Notes under the pieces: model-generated
Databases searched by the model: none
The model's input: only the letters and a program-made list of their open reading frames with translations
What the model was told of the DNA's origin: nothing
Translations under genes and position numbers: made by a program
Shown: positions 8,709-18,042 of the stretch, piece by piece
How positions within the stretch are numbered: the first letter of the stretch is position 1
Layout: the number at the start of each line of letters is the position of its first letter
Origin: Cnuella takakiae
Lineage (GTDB): Bacteria > Bacteroidota > Bacteroidia > Chitinophagales > Chitinophagaceae
DNA length: 64,000 bases
Assembly (NCBI RefSeq): GCF_001953305.1
Contig: NZ_MTFE01000010.1
Location: forward strand, 2,911,740 to 2,975,739
Reading direction: 5' to 3'

Positions 8709-8778
8709 GATTTCGGATTTCGGAAGTTTCATCCAGCAGATTGTTCCTCATGCAATGAAATGTCCAAAATCCGAAATC
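8709..8778. repeat. Intergenic inverted repeat (GATTTCGGATTT words)
   Basis: GATTTCGGATTT at 8709-8720 is the exact complement of AAATCCGAAATC at 8767-8778, with 46 nt between. Each arm itself repeats the word ATTTCGG/CCGAAAT. It lies between two minus-strand genes and resembles the other word-type palindromes of this window. Confidence 0.7.
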
Positions 8779-8797
8779 TCAAATCCGGGATCAACCC

Positions 8798-9634
8798 TTA
8801 TTTCAAGCTTGTGATCAGCTTTTCATTCAGGCGCACATAGTCCATGTTCTGCGCCTTGCGGGCCAGTTCAATGGATTTGTTGGCTGCCTGCTTTGCGTCG
8901 TTGTTGCGACCCAACTTGGCAAGGGCATTAGCACGCTGGTGGTGGATCCAGAATGCATCGGGGCTCTGGGCTACGGCTTTATCCAGCCACTCCAGCGCCT
9001 TGTTCATGTCCTTACCGGTTTCCATATAGTACATGGCCGACTGGAAATAAGGACGGTTGTCCTTGTTCATCAGGTTGTCGATCTGCGCCATCACTTTGCT
9101 TTCCACATCCATATTGATGGGCAGGGCTACCGCGGTATTTTCCCATGCAAGCTGGAGGTCGGCGCCTCCGGGACGCACATTCACAAACTGCATGCTCAGG
9201 GTTTCTACCGGCATTGCAGTGGACTGGGGCTTTGCTTTTACCCGCACCAGGTCCTGGTCCTGCTTGTAAGCTGCAGGCGAGGTTACATCGGTTTGTTTGG
9301 TCAGGATAAAGGTCCATTCGCCGGCCCCGGGAATGCTCAGTAAACCATATTTTCCTGCAGGCACCTTGGTGCCGCCAATAATTACTTCGTCGGAAAAGGT
9401 GAGGGTAGTGGCCCCGTTGGCACCTGTGCGCCATACCGCATCAAAAGGCACGAGGTCGCCAAAAACTTTACGTCCCCTGGCATTGGGCCTTGAATAGGAG
9501 AGGTCAACCGAACCAATGCCCAGTTCCTGTTTGATGGTTTGGGTAGTACTGGGTGCAGGGGTACGGAGTTGCTGGGCACCGGCACCCAGGGTAATGGAAG
9601 CTAAGGCGGCAAGCAGGATACATTTTTTAATCAT
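8798..9634 (-). CDS. Secreted DUF2911 protein with C-terminal TPRs
   Basis: 278 residues from ATG 9634; an in-frame extension to 9739 is rejected because 9635-9739 holds the promoters. Residues 1-20 form a signal peptide (MIKKCILLAALASITLGAGAQ). The DUF2911 domain (about 35-175) shows IGSVDLSYSRPNARGRKVFG, then VWRTGANGATTLTFS and PAGKYGLLSIPG, the standard core. The C-terminal third has helices with TPR spacing (ALEWLDKAVAQSPDAFWIHHQRANALAKLG). The function of DUF2911 is unknown; the protein is probably periplasmic. The minus-strand promoter word TACATTTG lies at 9656-9663. Confidence 0.9.
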   Translation of the reverse strand: MIKKCILLAALASITLGAGAQQLRTPAPSTTQTIKQELGIGSVDLSYSRPNARGRKVFGDLVPFDAVWRTGANGATTLTFSDEVIIGGTKVPAGKYGLLSIPGAGEWTFILTKQTDVTSPAAYKQDQDLVRVKAKPQSTAMPVETLSMQFVNVRPGGADLQLAWENTAVALPINMDVESKVMAQIDNLMNKDNRPYFQSAMYYMETGKDMNKALEWLDKAVAQSPDAFWIHHQRANALAKLGRNNDAKQAANKSIELARKAQNMDYVRLNEKLITSLK

Positions 9635-9655
9635 GGCAAAAGTGGTTTGAAGGGT

Positions 9656-9663
9656 CAAATGTA
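9656..9663 (-). promoter_or_regulatory. -7 element for the DUF2911 gene
   Basis: Read on the minus strand this is TACATTTG (TAnnTTTG), 21 nt before the ATG at 9634. It shares the 110-bp divergent gap with the promoter word of the sensor kinase gene at 9728-9735. Confidence 0.5.
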
Positions 9664-9727
9664 GCACATCAATGCTATAGGCTGCCCTGCTGGCCAAAGC
9701 TCCTGCTGGGCTTAGGCCAGGGTCCTG

Positions 9728-9735
9728 TACCTTTG
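9728..9735 (+). promoter_or_regulatory. -7 element for the sensor kinase gene
   Basis: TACCTTTG, perfect TAnnTTTG, ending 9 nt before ATG 9745. A TTG at 9733 in the same reading frame overlaps this element and is therefore an unlikely start codon. Confidence 0.5.
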
Positions 9736-9744
9736 TCACCTGTC

Positions 9745-12633
9745 ATGAAGGGATATGCTTTTCACCGCATCTTATGGTGCTGTCTTTTGTTTTGCTGCCT
9801 GCCTTATGCCAGCGGCAGTCAAACCGTATTTACCAAGGTGGAAGGTCTGCCTACCAACGAAATATTCGACTTGCTGGTGGATAAGAAGGGTTACGTGTGG
9901 GTAGGCCACGATATGGGTATCAGCCGCTTCGATGGCGTAAGCTTTACTCCTTTCAGCCACCCCGAAAGGTCCTCGCTGAGCATTACAGATATCATAGAGG
10001 ACAACCAGGGAAAAATCTGGTTTCACAATTTTACCGGGCAGATCTTTTATATTGAAAATGAACGCGTACACCTGCTGAAGGCTTACCGCAACGAGGCGGA
10101 GGACGTATTTCCCCGCATGGTGCTGCTGGGTGATGAACTGGTGGTTACCTCCAACAAAGGGTTGTTTGTATGCAATACAAGGACTTTGGAAAGCAGGTAC
10201 GAGGTGGTAAAGGGGCCTAAATATGGTGGCACAAGGTCGCTGGCAAGGGTAGGCAACCAGGTGATGGCCATTCACATCAACCGCTTTTACCTGTACGACA
10301 AAAAAAATGGGTTCAGGGCAGTAAAACTGCCGCAGCCCCATATTTATGTGCAAAACCGAAATATGGTTTTGCAAACGGAAGGGCTGGGCGATACCGCCCT
10401 GATGATTGCCAACCCATCTGGTACCATGTACCAGCTTAAAGTGCAGCACAATGAGATCAAAATGGTAGGTACGAGGCAGTTGCCCGACTTTATCAACTCG
10501 ATTAGTTTGCTCAAGGGAAGGCCCTGGATCCATGCAAAGCACGCGAGCTTAAAACCATCGGCAACAGGTATTGAAGACAGTATTGAAGGCCTGAATATCA
10601 GCGATATGGCTGTTGACCTGCAGGGCAGACTGTGGGTCAGTTCGCTAACCAAGGGATTAATGGCAGCCCAAACAGGTGGTTTCAACCAGGCTTTCCAGCC
10701 TTCTTTCCTGGAGGCCAGCGACCTGATCAGCGCGGGTACTGCTTTCAATGATACGCTTTTGTTGGGGTCCCGGAACGGCTGGCTGTTCCTCGTGGCTGGC
10801 AAACAGAAAAACCTGATCTGGAAACACAAGCTCCCTGCCGATGTGGGCGGCGTCAACCTGATTTCCCGGCAGGTTGGCGGAAGATTTATCATCAGTACTT
10901 CCCTGGGCACTTTCCAGTTTTATTATCCTTCCAAAACCATCTTCAAGTTTTTCTCTTTTATCACCAAGGATGTTGAATTCTACCGGGGCCGCATCCTGGT
11001 GGCTTCGGCGGTGGGATTGATCTCATTTCCCTTGCATGTGTCGCCCGATACCTTTATCCTCCGCAATATCATAGGACATTATAATTGGAATAATTGGTGG
11101 CAGCGTTACCGGGAGACTGTCGTTGTCGAGGAAGACCAGCGATATTTCTGGTACCTGCCGCGTTGCAGGAGCATTGCCTTGACCGAAGACCGCAACCTCT
11201 ACGCTTCCTTCATGAATGGCGTACACTATTTTGACAAAAGGGGCATCCTTCCGCTGCTGCATATGGGCAAAAGGGTGTATTCCAACTCACTGGTGGCCAT
11301 TGGAAAAAAAGTATACATCGGTACCCTTAACAAAGGGTTGATGGTAATGGAAGGAGGGAAGCTGAAAATGGTGGGCACGCCGGAAGGTTTGTTTTCCGAA
11401 AGCATCATCCGCCTGAAGCATACCGGCCCTTATTTGTGGTTGTTGCTCGACCGTGGTATTCAACTGCTTAATTTGCAAACCGACCGGATCATCTCCAATA
11501 TCGAGCTGCCAGAAGAGTCGGGCTCCAATGTACAGGACATCATACTGGATGGCGACACGGCCCTGATCGCTACCAACTCGGGGCTCCTGAAAGTAGCCAT
11601 GAAGCCTTCCGGCAATTACAACAAGCTCCATAGCGAGCTGAAGCTGGTGGTGGTAAACGGTTTGGATACCTTACGCCAGCAATCCGGCAAGCTATCGCAC
11701 CAGCAGAACACCATCCAATTCCACCTGTCCGTTCCCTGGTACAGCCCGGGCAGGGGTTTGTATTTTAAATACCGCCTGTTGGGCGGCACCAATACCCAGT
11801 GGTATTACAGTCTTCCCGGCGAACGCATCATCCGTTTTGCATCGCTCATGCCGGGTGATTATACCTTTGAATCTTATGCCGTGGTTTCCGGTTTCCAGGA
11901 GCCCCGGCCTGTTCGCTACCAATTTTCCATTCAAAAGCCCTGGTGGCGCAGCTGGACCTTCAACATCACCCTGCTGGTGCTGGCAGCCCTTATATTTTAC
12001 GGCCTCTACCGGATGCGGGTTCGACAGGTACTGCACCTGGCCCAGGTGCGCCAGGCCATCAGCAGCGACCTGCACGACGAGATCGGGTCTACCATCAGCA
12101 GCATTAATATTTATTCGGAACTGGCCAAGTCGGAAACGAATAACGAACCCTACCTGCAACTGATTCAGGAAAATACAAGGGAGGTGATCAGCAAACTCGA
12201 CGACCTGGTGTGGAGTATCAACCCGCGCAACGATTGCCTGAGCCAGTTGGTAGCCCGTATGCGATCCGTGGCCGAGCCCGTGTTGCTGGGTGCCGGTATC
12301 CAGCCCCGTTTTTTTATTGCCGAAGGCATCGATGAACTGGAGTTGTCGCTGCATGCTAAACGCAACTTTTACCTGATATACAAGGAGTTGGTCAACAACG
12401 TAGTCAAGCATTCAAAAGCCACCCACTGCCAGATCAGGCTGCAATTGCTGCCCGGGTGGCTGGAGCTGTCCATTTCGGATGATGGCATTGGCTTTCCCGA
12501 AAATGTCAGCCAAAAGGGCAGGAGCGGTATGTACAATATGCAGGAGCGGGCCCAGCAGGTAAAAGCCAGGTTCTTCATTTCCAGCCAGGAAGGCCAGGGC
12601 ACTTATGCCACTGTGCAGTTGCCCTTAAAATAA
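9745..12633 (+). CDS. Propeller sensor histidine kinase (Reg_prop / Y_Y_Y / HisKA_3)
   Basis: 962-residue membrane sensor kinase. A signal peptide (1-24) is followed by a large periplasmic beta-propeller, of which blades are visible as repeats like GYVWVGHDMGISRFDG and GKIWFHNFTG. Then come a Y_Y_Y-type Ig-like domain near 670-740 (YFKYRLLGGTNTQWY, LMPGDYTFESYAV) and one membrane helix near 750-770. The cytoplasmic part has a HisKA_3 phosphoacceptor (SSDLHDEIGSTISS) and an HATPase domain with N-box ELVNNVVKHSKA and DDGIGF. It lacks the fused response regulator and AraC domain of hybrid propeller kinases; its partner regulator is the next gene. The stimulus is unknown. Confidence 0.93.
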   Translation: MKGYAFHRILWCCLLFCCLPYASGSQTVFTKVEGLPTNEIFDLLVDKKGYVWVGHDMGISRFDGVSFTPFSHPERSSLSITDIIEDNQGKIWFHNFTGQIFYIENERVHLLKAYRNEAEDVFPRMVLLGDELVVTSNKGLFVCNTRTLESRYEVVKGPKYGGTRSLARVGNQVMAIHINRFYLYDKKNGFRAVKLPQPHIYVQNRNMVLQTEGLGDTALMIANPSGTMYQLKVQHNEIKMVGTRQLPDFINSISLLKGRPWIHAKHASLKPSATGIEDSIEGLNISDMAVDLQGRLWVSSLTKGLMAAQTGGFNQAFQPSFLEASDLISAGTAFNDTLLLGSRNGWLFLVAGKQKNLIWKHKLPADVGGVNLISRQVGGRFIISTSLGTFQFYYPSKTIFKFFSFITKDVEFYRGRILVASAVGLISFPLHVSPDTFILRNIIGHYNWNNWWQRYRETVVVEEDQRYFWYLPRCRSIALTEDRNLYASFMNGVHYFDKRGILPLLHMGKRVYSNSLVAIGKKVYIGTLNKGLMVMEGGKLKMVGTPEGLFSESIIRLKHTGPYLWLLLDRGIQLLNLQTDRIISNIELPEESGSNVQDIILDGDTALIATNSGLLKVAMKPSGNYNKLHSELKLVVVNGLDTLRQQSGKLSHQQNTIQFHLSVPWYSPGRGLYFKYRLLGGTNTQWYYSLPGERIIRFASLMPGDYTFESYAVVSGFQEPRPVRYQFSIQKPWWRSWTFNITLLVLAALIFYGLYRMRVRQVLHLAQVRQAISSDLHDEIGSTISSINIYSELAKSETNNEPYLQLIQENTREVISKLDDLVWSINPRNDCLSQLVARMRSVAEPVLLGAGIQPRFFIAEGIDELELSLHAKRNFYLIYKELVNNVVKHSKATHCQIRLQLLPGWLELSISDDGIGFPENVSQKGRSGMYNMQERAQQVKARFFISSQEGQGTYATVQLPLK

Positions 12634-12682
12634 CCCGGTATAAACAAAGCCCGGCTGTTGCCAGGCACTTACCTTTATGGGT

Positions 12683-13306
12683 ATGATCCGTATATGTATC
12701 GTTGAGGACAATATGGCTTATCGCAATGCCCTGGCCCTGTTCATCGGCCGGGTAAGTGATTTCGAGGTGGTGCACATCAGCGATACGCTGGAGGACATCG
12801 AAAACGTAGTGCGTAATGTAAACCCCGATGTATATGTGCTGGACATCGACCTGCCGGTAACCTCCGGCATCAGGGGCATCCGGCTAATCAAGGACATCAA
12901 CCCCGAAGCCAATATCCTGATGCTGACCGTGTTTGAAGATGAGGAAAAAATTTTCCAGTCGGTAAAGGCTGGTGCACTGGGATACCTGTTGAAAAAGGAC
13001 CCGCCCGAAAGGATCATCCATGCCATCCGCAGCATCCATGGCGGCGAAAGCATCATGAATGGCCAGATTGCCCGCAAGATCCTGAACTATTTTACCAAGC
13101 AGGTGCCGGCAAAACCCAGCTTTGAAGATTATAACCTTACCAAGCGGGAAACGGAAATCCTGATGTTGTTGATTGATGGGTTGACATATAAAGAAATTGC
13201 CGCCCGTTGCTTTATTTCCCTTGATACTGTTTTTTCGCATATCAAGAAGATCTATGCCAAGCTGAAAGTGAACTCGCGGTCCGAAATTGCCGCCCGTTTC
13301 CGGTAA
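12683..13306 (+). CDS. LuxR/NarL-type response regulator
   Basis: 207 residues from ATG 12683 (MIRICIVEDN), the usual opening of this family; an ATG at 12677 would add two residues but overlaps a TACCTTTA promoter-like word. The receiver domain has the acidic pair E8/D9, phosphoacceptor D54 in YVLDIDLP, and the switch Lys in YLLKKD. The C-terminal LuxR helix-turn-helix (about 140-200) reads LTKRETEILMLLIDGLTYKEIAARC. It is almost surely phosphorylated by the kinase encoded 49 nt upstream and binds DNA at unknown targets; one candidate is the neighbouring trehalose operon. Confidence 0.95.
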   Translation: MIRICIVEDNMAYRNALALFIGRVSDFEVVHISDTLEDIENVVRNVNPDVYVLDIDLPVTSGIRGIRLIKDINPEANILMLTVFEDEEKIFQSVKAGALGYLLKKDPPERIIHAIRSIHGGESIMNGQIARKILNYFTKQVPAKPSFEDYNLTKRETEILMLLIDGLTYKEIAARCFISLDTVFSHIKKIYAKLKVNSRSEIAARFR

Positions 13307-13312
13307 AAAAAA

Positions 13313-13335
13313 GCTCCAGGTAAAATACCCGGAGC
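13313..13335 (+). terminator. Terminator hairpin after the response regulator gene
   Basis: GCTCC (13313-13317) pairs with GGAGC (13331-13335); GGT/ACC extend the stem inside. It lies 7 nt after the stop codon but has only a short T stretch, so efficiency is uncertain. The rest of the gap to 13617 shows no gene, no recognisable RNA and no clear TAnnTTTG word. Confidence 0.6.
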
Positions 13336-13617
13336 GTTTGCTAAGTAGCCGTGTTAGCGTAAACAGTTTAGTATTGGTTGCTCAATAAATTTGATACAGC
13401 AAAGTTACCTGAGGCATATACGCCACCCTATCGCATATTTATGTGATTTTTATGGGATGCCCTTGCCGATTCCACATTATATAATAAATTCTACCCCTGC
13501 TTAGTCCCATTTTCCAAAGCCAGATAGCTGGGGCGTGCTCTTTTGGCTGGTAACTGCTGCAGCTGCTTTTTCCCTTGTGGCGCAATTTTTTAGCTATGCC
13601 TGCACGGAGAAATATTC

Positions 13618-15837
13618 ATGAGCAGACTGATCATCGTTTCCAACAGGCTTCCATTTTCCATCGACCGTTCCAACGATACCCTCTCGGTACGGCAAAGCTC
13701 CGGGGGGCTGGTATCGGCCATCAAAAGCTATTTTGAAGGCGAAAACCAGACAGCGGATTTCCAGGGTAAAATTTGGATTGGCACTTTTGATGCACCCGAA
13801 GAAGACTGGCAGGCGGCCCTGGAAGCTGGCGCCATTCCTACTGATTTCGGAATTGAACCCGTATTTGCCGGCCGCGATATATACGAAGCTTTTTACAATG
13901 GCTTTTCCAACTCCACATTGTGGCCCCTTTTCCACTATTTCCCTTCGCTGGTAGAATACGAACAGGAGAACTTTGATGCCTACCTGGCCGTGAACCGCCT
14001 TTTTGCCGAAAAAATCCAGGCCATTTACCAGCCGGGTGATGTCGTTTGGGTGCACGATTATCAATTGCTTTTGCTGCCCGCCCTGGTGCGCCAACTGATA
14101 CCCGATATCACCCTTGGTTTTTTCCTCCACATACCTTTTCCATCCTACGAGATATTCAGGATGATGCCTACCGACTGGAAAAGACAGATACTCCATGGTA
14201 TGCTGGGCGCCGACCTGATTGGCTTTCATACCCATGACTATGTGCAGCATTTCATCCAGTCGGTAAAAATGGCTTTGAAAGGCGACTCGCAGTTCAATAC
14301 CATTTACTATGAAAGCCGCATTGTGCGTGCAGAGCTTTTTCCTATTGCCATTGACTTTAAAAAGTTTCAGCAGGCTGTGACCACTCCGCAGGTGCAGGGC
14401 ATACGCGAGAGTCTGGAAGAGCGGTTCCGGGATAAAAAGATCATTTTCAGTGTCGACCGGCTGGATTATACCAAGGGGCTCAACTACCGGCTGAATGCTT
14501 TTGAGCGGTTTTTAGAAACCTATCCAGAGTGGAAGGAAAAGCTGGTTTTTATTTTCAATGTCATTCCCTCAAGGGATGTGATCCCTACCTATATTGACCG
14601 CAAACGCAGCATCGAGGAAAAGGTGAGTACCATCAATGGCCGCTTTTCCACCCTCGACTGGCAGCCCCTGTTGTACCGCTACAACCACATGTCCTTTGAA
14701 GAACTCTGCGCCCTGTACAGCGCTGCCGATGTGGCCCTGATTACACCCTTGCGCGATGGCATGAACCTGGTGGCGAAGGAGTATGTAGCAGCCTGCAGCG
14801 ATAAAGGTGTTTTGATTTTAAGTGAACTTACAGGCGCCGCCAGCGAGCTGTCGGAAGCACTCCAGGTAAACCCTACCGATATCATGGATGTGGTGCAGGC
14901 GCTGGAGCAGGCCCTGCTGATGCCTGCCAACGAGCAAGGGCGCAGGCTTGCCGGTATGCAACAGCGTCTTAGCCGTTATGATGTAAACCACTGGATAGAG
15001 GATTTTTTGCAGCAACTGCAGGAAGCCAAACAGGAGCAGCAGCGGAATGAGATCAACCTGCTGGACCCCGACGAGGTAAAAGAAATTCTGGAAGCTTTTC
15101 ATAAAGCAGAAAAACGTTGCATCCTGCTGGATTATGACGGCACCCTTTCGCCCATACAAAAGCTGCCCTCTATGGCCAAACCTTCGGAGGAATTGCTGGA
15201 ACTGCTGATCCAATTGTGTAGTGATCCCAGGAATGAAGTGGTGGTAATCAGTGGTCGTGATGCCGATACCCTTGAAGGCTGGCTGGGTCAGCTGCCCCTC
15301 AGCCTGGTGGCCGAGCACGGCGCCTGCATCAGGCTGCGCAACGAAAGCTGGCAAACCCTCAGCAACCAGTCGCCAAGCTGGAAAGAAGCCATCAAACCCA
15401 TACTGGAACTGTTTGTCAACCGGTGCCCCGGGTCATTTATCGAGGAAAAGAAAAACACGCTGGCCTGGCATTATCGCACCACCAACCCCGACCTGGGTTT
15501 TACCCGGAGCCGCGAGTTGCGCAACAGCCTTTTGCAGCTGACTACCAATACCAACCTGCAGGTAATTGACGGCAATAAAGTGATCGAGGTACGCCAGATA
15601 GGGATTGATAAAGGAAACACGGCCTGTAATATCATCAACCAGTTTGCACCCGATTTTGTGCTGTGCATGGGTGACGATACCACCGATGAGGACATGTTCA
15701 AAACCCTGCGCGACCAGGCCTTTACCATCAAAATTGGCAGGGGCACTACCGCCGCGCAATACTCCCTTTGGAGCCAGGAAGAAGTGCTGCCCCTCCTGAG
15801 AAAGTTAATCAACCACCAACCTAAAGTATATGGCTAA
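13618..15837 (+). CDS. otsAB: Bifunctional trehalose-6-phosphate synthase / phosphatase
   Basis: 739-residue fusion of OtsA and OtsB, making trehalose from UDP-glucose and glucose-6-phosphate. The GT20 synthase (about 1-465) shows [60 protein letters not shown] and [12 protein letters not shown], covering donor and acceptor sites. The HAD-type phosphatase (about 490-735) has the nucleophile motif [11 protein letters not shown] and the metal motif [11 protein letters not shown]. The fused form is common in Bacteroidota. GGAG lies 10 nt before the ATG, a rare SD-like site in this window. The stop overlaps the next start, so the GH15 gene is translationally coupled. Confidence 0.96.
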   Translation: MSRLIIVSNRLPFSIDRSNDTLSVRQSSGGLVSAIKSYFEGENQTADFQGKIWIGTFDAPEEDWQAALEAGAIPTDFGIEPVFAGRDIYEAFYNGFSNSTLWPLFHYFPSLVEYEQENFDAYLAVNRLFAEKIQAIYQPGDVVWVHDYQLLLLPALVRQLIPDITLGFFLHIPFPSYEIFRMMPTDWKRQILHGMLGADLIGFHTHDYVQHFIQSVKMALKGDSQFNTIYYESRIVRAELFPIAIDFKKFQQAVTTPQVQGIRESLEERFRDKKIIFSVDRLDYTKGLNYRLNAFERFLETYPEWKEKLVFIFNVIPSRDVIPTYIDRKRSIEEKVSTINGRFSTLDWQPLLYRYNHMSFEELCALYSAADVALITPLRDGMNLVAKEYVAACSDKGVLILSELTGAASELSEALQVNPTDIMDVVQALEQALLMPANEQGRRLAGMQQRLSRYDVNHWIEDFLQQLQEAKQEQQRNEINLLDPDEVKEILEAFHKAEKRCILLDYDGTLSPIQKLPSMAKPSEELLELLIQLCSDPRNEVVVISGRDADTLEGWLGQLPLSLVAEHGACIRLRNESWQTLSNQSPSWKEAIKPILELFVNRCPGSFIEEKKNTLAWHYRTTNPDLGFTRSRELRNSLLQLTTNTNLQVIDGNKVIEVRQIGIDKGNTACNIINQFAPDFVLCMGDDTTDEDMFKTLRDQAFTIKIGRGTTAAQYSLWSQEEVLPLLRKLINHQPKVYG

Positions 15838-17608
15838 ACATAAATACAATTTCGGGGTCATCGGCAACTGTTCCTACCTGGCTTATATCGATATGCATGC
15901 AGACGTAAAGTGGATGTGTTTGCCGCGTTTTGACTCGTCTTTCCTGTTTGGTTCCCTCCTGGATGAAGAAAAAGGGGGGCATTTTTACATCCGCCCTGCA
16001 GCCGAGCAATACGAGAGCAAACAGTATTACCTGCCCAACACCAATGTATTGTGTACAGAGTTTACCACTGCCGACGGCCGCTTCCGGATTGTGGATTGCG
16101 CCCCGCGCATGACCATCCATGACCGCCAGTTCCGGCCGCTGATGCTGGTGCGTAAAATAGAATTGCTATCGGGTGATCCAAGCATCAAGGTGGTATGCGA
16201 CCCCAGAGGGGAATATGGCAAAATAGTACCCGAAACTGCTACCGGCAGCAACCATATTGCTTTCCTTGGGCTGGGCAAACAGGTGCGGATGACTACCGAT
16301 ATTTCGCTCAACTATGTACTGGAGCAAAGGCCTTTTGTGCTGGACGAAACCCGCTACATCGTACTTACTTATGGCCAGCCTTTGGAAGCGCCACTCCGGG
16401 AAACGGCCGAGGAGTTTCTGACCAAAACAGTGCTGCACTGGCAGGCCTGGGTGAAGGGTTGCTATATCCCCAATATTTACCAGGAGCAGATCATACGGTC
16501 GGCGCTGATATTGAAATTGCACCAGTACGAAGATACCGGCGGTATCATTGCCTCGGGCACAACCAGCTTGCCCGAGTACCACAACAGCACCCGCAACTGG
16601 GACTACCGTTTTGTGTGGTTCCGGGATGCTTATTATACGCTCCGCGCTTTCAACCAGATCGGGCATTTTGAAGAGCTGGAGCGTTATTTCGATTTTATCC
16701 AGAATGTCATCCGCAATTCGGGCGACACCTTGCAACCTTTGTATTCCATTACGGGCGAAAAAGACCTGCACGAACTGGAGCTTGACCTGGCAGGATATAT
16801 GGGCAACCAGCCGGTGCGTATAGGCAATAAAGCTTCAATCCAGATACAAAACGATGTATATGGGCAGGTAATGGTAAGCCTGATGCCTCTGTTTACCGAC
16901 AAGCGCCTGACCTTTGCCCGAAAAGAAAGCTATAAGAAAATTGTACCCTGGCTGCTGGACCGCATAGAAATGACCATGCATGCCGAAGATGCAGGCTTGT
17001 GGGAATTCAGGAACAGTAAGTACATTTTCGCCTATACCATGATGTTTCATTGGGCAGGCGCAAAGGCTGCTTTTAAAATTGCCCAGGCTTTCAATGATAC
17101 AGCCATCATGGCAAAAGCCAGCAAACTGGCCAGTGAGGCTGCCAAGAATATTGAAAAGTGCTGGGATCCTGAACGGGGGTGCTATACCCAGGCCATCGGA
17201 AGCAAGAACCTCGATGCCAGCACGCTCAAACTGATCTCCATGAATTACCTGCCCGGAAACGACCCGCGGGCAAAAACGCATATAGCCGCACTGGAAAAAG
17301 AGTTGCTTGCCGACCATGGCCTTTTTTACCGCTACAAACATTACGATGATTTTGGCGAGCCGGAAACCACTTTCCTCGTGTGCGCTTTTTGGTACATAGA
17401 TGCGCTGGCCTGCGTGGGCCGTATTGATGATGCTAAAAAGAACCTGGACCAGATCATGCAGTTCAGCAACCACCTGGGCATCTTCAGCGAGGACGTGGCC
17501 ACCGATGGTTCGCAGTGGGGCAATATCCCGCAAACCTATAGCCATGTTGGCTTGATCAACGCAGCTTTCCGGGTATCGCGTAAGCTGGACCAGGCGGAGT
17601 TTATATAG
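15830..17608 (+). CDS. Glycoside hydrolase family 15 protein
   Basis: 592 residues, cytoplasmic (no signal peptide). Family GH15 enzymes are glucoamylases, glucodextranases or, in some bacteria, trehalases. An N-terminal beta-sandwich domain (about 1-210) begins with the typical IGNCSYLAYIDMHADVKWMCLPRFDS; the (alpha/alpha)6 catalytic barrel contains RNWDYRFVWFRDAYYTLRA and the late segment EPETTFLVCAFWYIDALACVGR expected around the catalytic bases. The ATG overlaps the otsAB stop by 8 nt. That coupling makes trehalose breakdown or control of a related glucan a reasonable role, but glucoamylase activity is equally compatible with the sequence. Confidence 0.9.
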   Translation: MAKHKYNFGVIGNCSYLAYIDMHADVKWMCLPRFDSSFLFGSLLDEEKGGHFYIRPAAEQYESKQYYLPNTNVLCTEFTTADGRFRIVDCAPRMTIHDRQFRPLMLVRKIELLSGDPSIKVVCDPRGEYGKIVPETATGSNHIAFLGLGKQVRMTTDISLNYVLEQRPFVLDETRYIVLTYGQPLEAPLRETAEEFLTKTVLHWQAWVKGCYIPNIYQEQIIRSALILKLHQYEDTGGIIASGTTSLPEYHNSTRNWDYRFVWFRDAYYTLRAFNQIGHFEELERYFDFIQNVIRNSGDTLQPLYSITGEKDLHELELDLAGYMGNQPVRIGNKASIQIQNDVYGQVMVSLMPLFTDKRLTFARKESYKKIVPWLLDRIEMTMHAEDAGLWEFRNSKYIFAYTMMFHWAGAKAAFKIAQAFNDTAIMAKASKLASEAAKNIEKCWDPERGCYTQAIGSKNLDASTLKLISMNYLPGNDPRAKTHIAALEKELLADHGLFYRYKHYDDFGEPETTFLVCAFWYIDALACVGRIDDAKKNLDQIMQFSNHLGIFSEDVATDGSQWGNIPQTYSHVGLINAAFRVSRKLDQAEFI

Positions 17609-17626
17609 TTTGGAGTTCGGGGTTGG

Positions 17627-17982
17627 TCTCACAGATGACACAGATGACACGGATGTTTTTGGATAAACTTGATTCTTGCTTTCCTGTTTAATTTGGTTTT
17701 GTAAATCCCTCAATATTGTATTTCCATCTGTGCTATCTGTGTCATCTGTGAGCAAAAAATTGAATAAAAGTTCTCACGGATGACTCGGATAGCACAGATG
17801 GTTTTTCGTGTAGAGAAGTAGGTGTTTACAATTTATGGGCACTCTTTATCCAGTGGTTTTTATCCGTGTTATCTGTGTCATCTGTGAGAACCTATTAAAC
17901 CAATACGACAAACAGTGAGGTCTAAAAACACTACGGCACTGTTGAGCATCATAACCTTATCATCTGTGGCATCTATGAGAAC
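17627..17982. repeat. Tandem word-type inverted repeats, CAGATGACAC vocabulary
   Basis: The gap 17609-18042 holds no gene. It contains two complete inverted repeats and one lone arm, all built from variants of TCACAGATGACAC. Element 1 has arms 17627-17655 and 17725-17752; element 2 has arms 17771-17801 and 17862-17890; a lone arm is at 17960-17982. Arms pair imperfectly, and each is itself two or three copies of a 9-10-nt word. The transcript would fold into two long hairpins between the GH15 and antiporter genes. Confidence 0.8.
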
Positions 17983-18042
17983 TTATCATTTCAGTAAACC
18001 ATCCAAGCCGCAGCTGCTGGCTAAATATTGTACTTTTCTACC

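Noticed and set aside
17627-17982. Possible CRISPR array
   Set aside because: The repeated words are degenerate, alternate in orientation and have no regular spacers; no cas genes are in the window.
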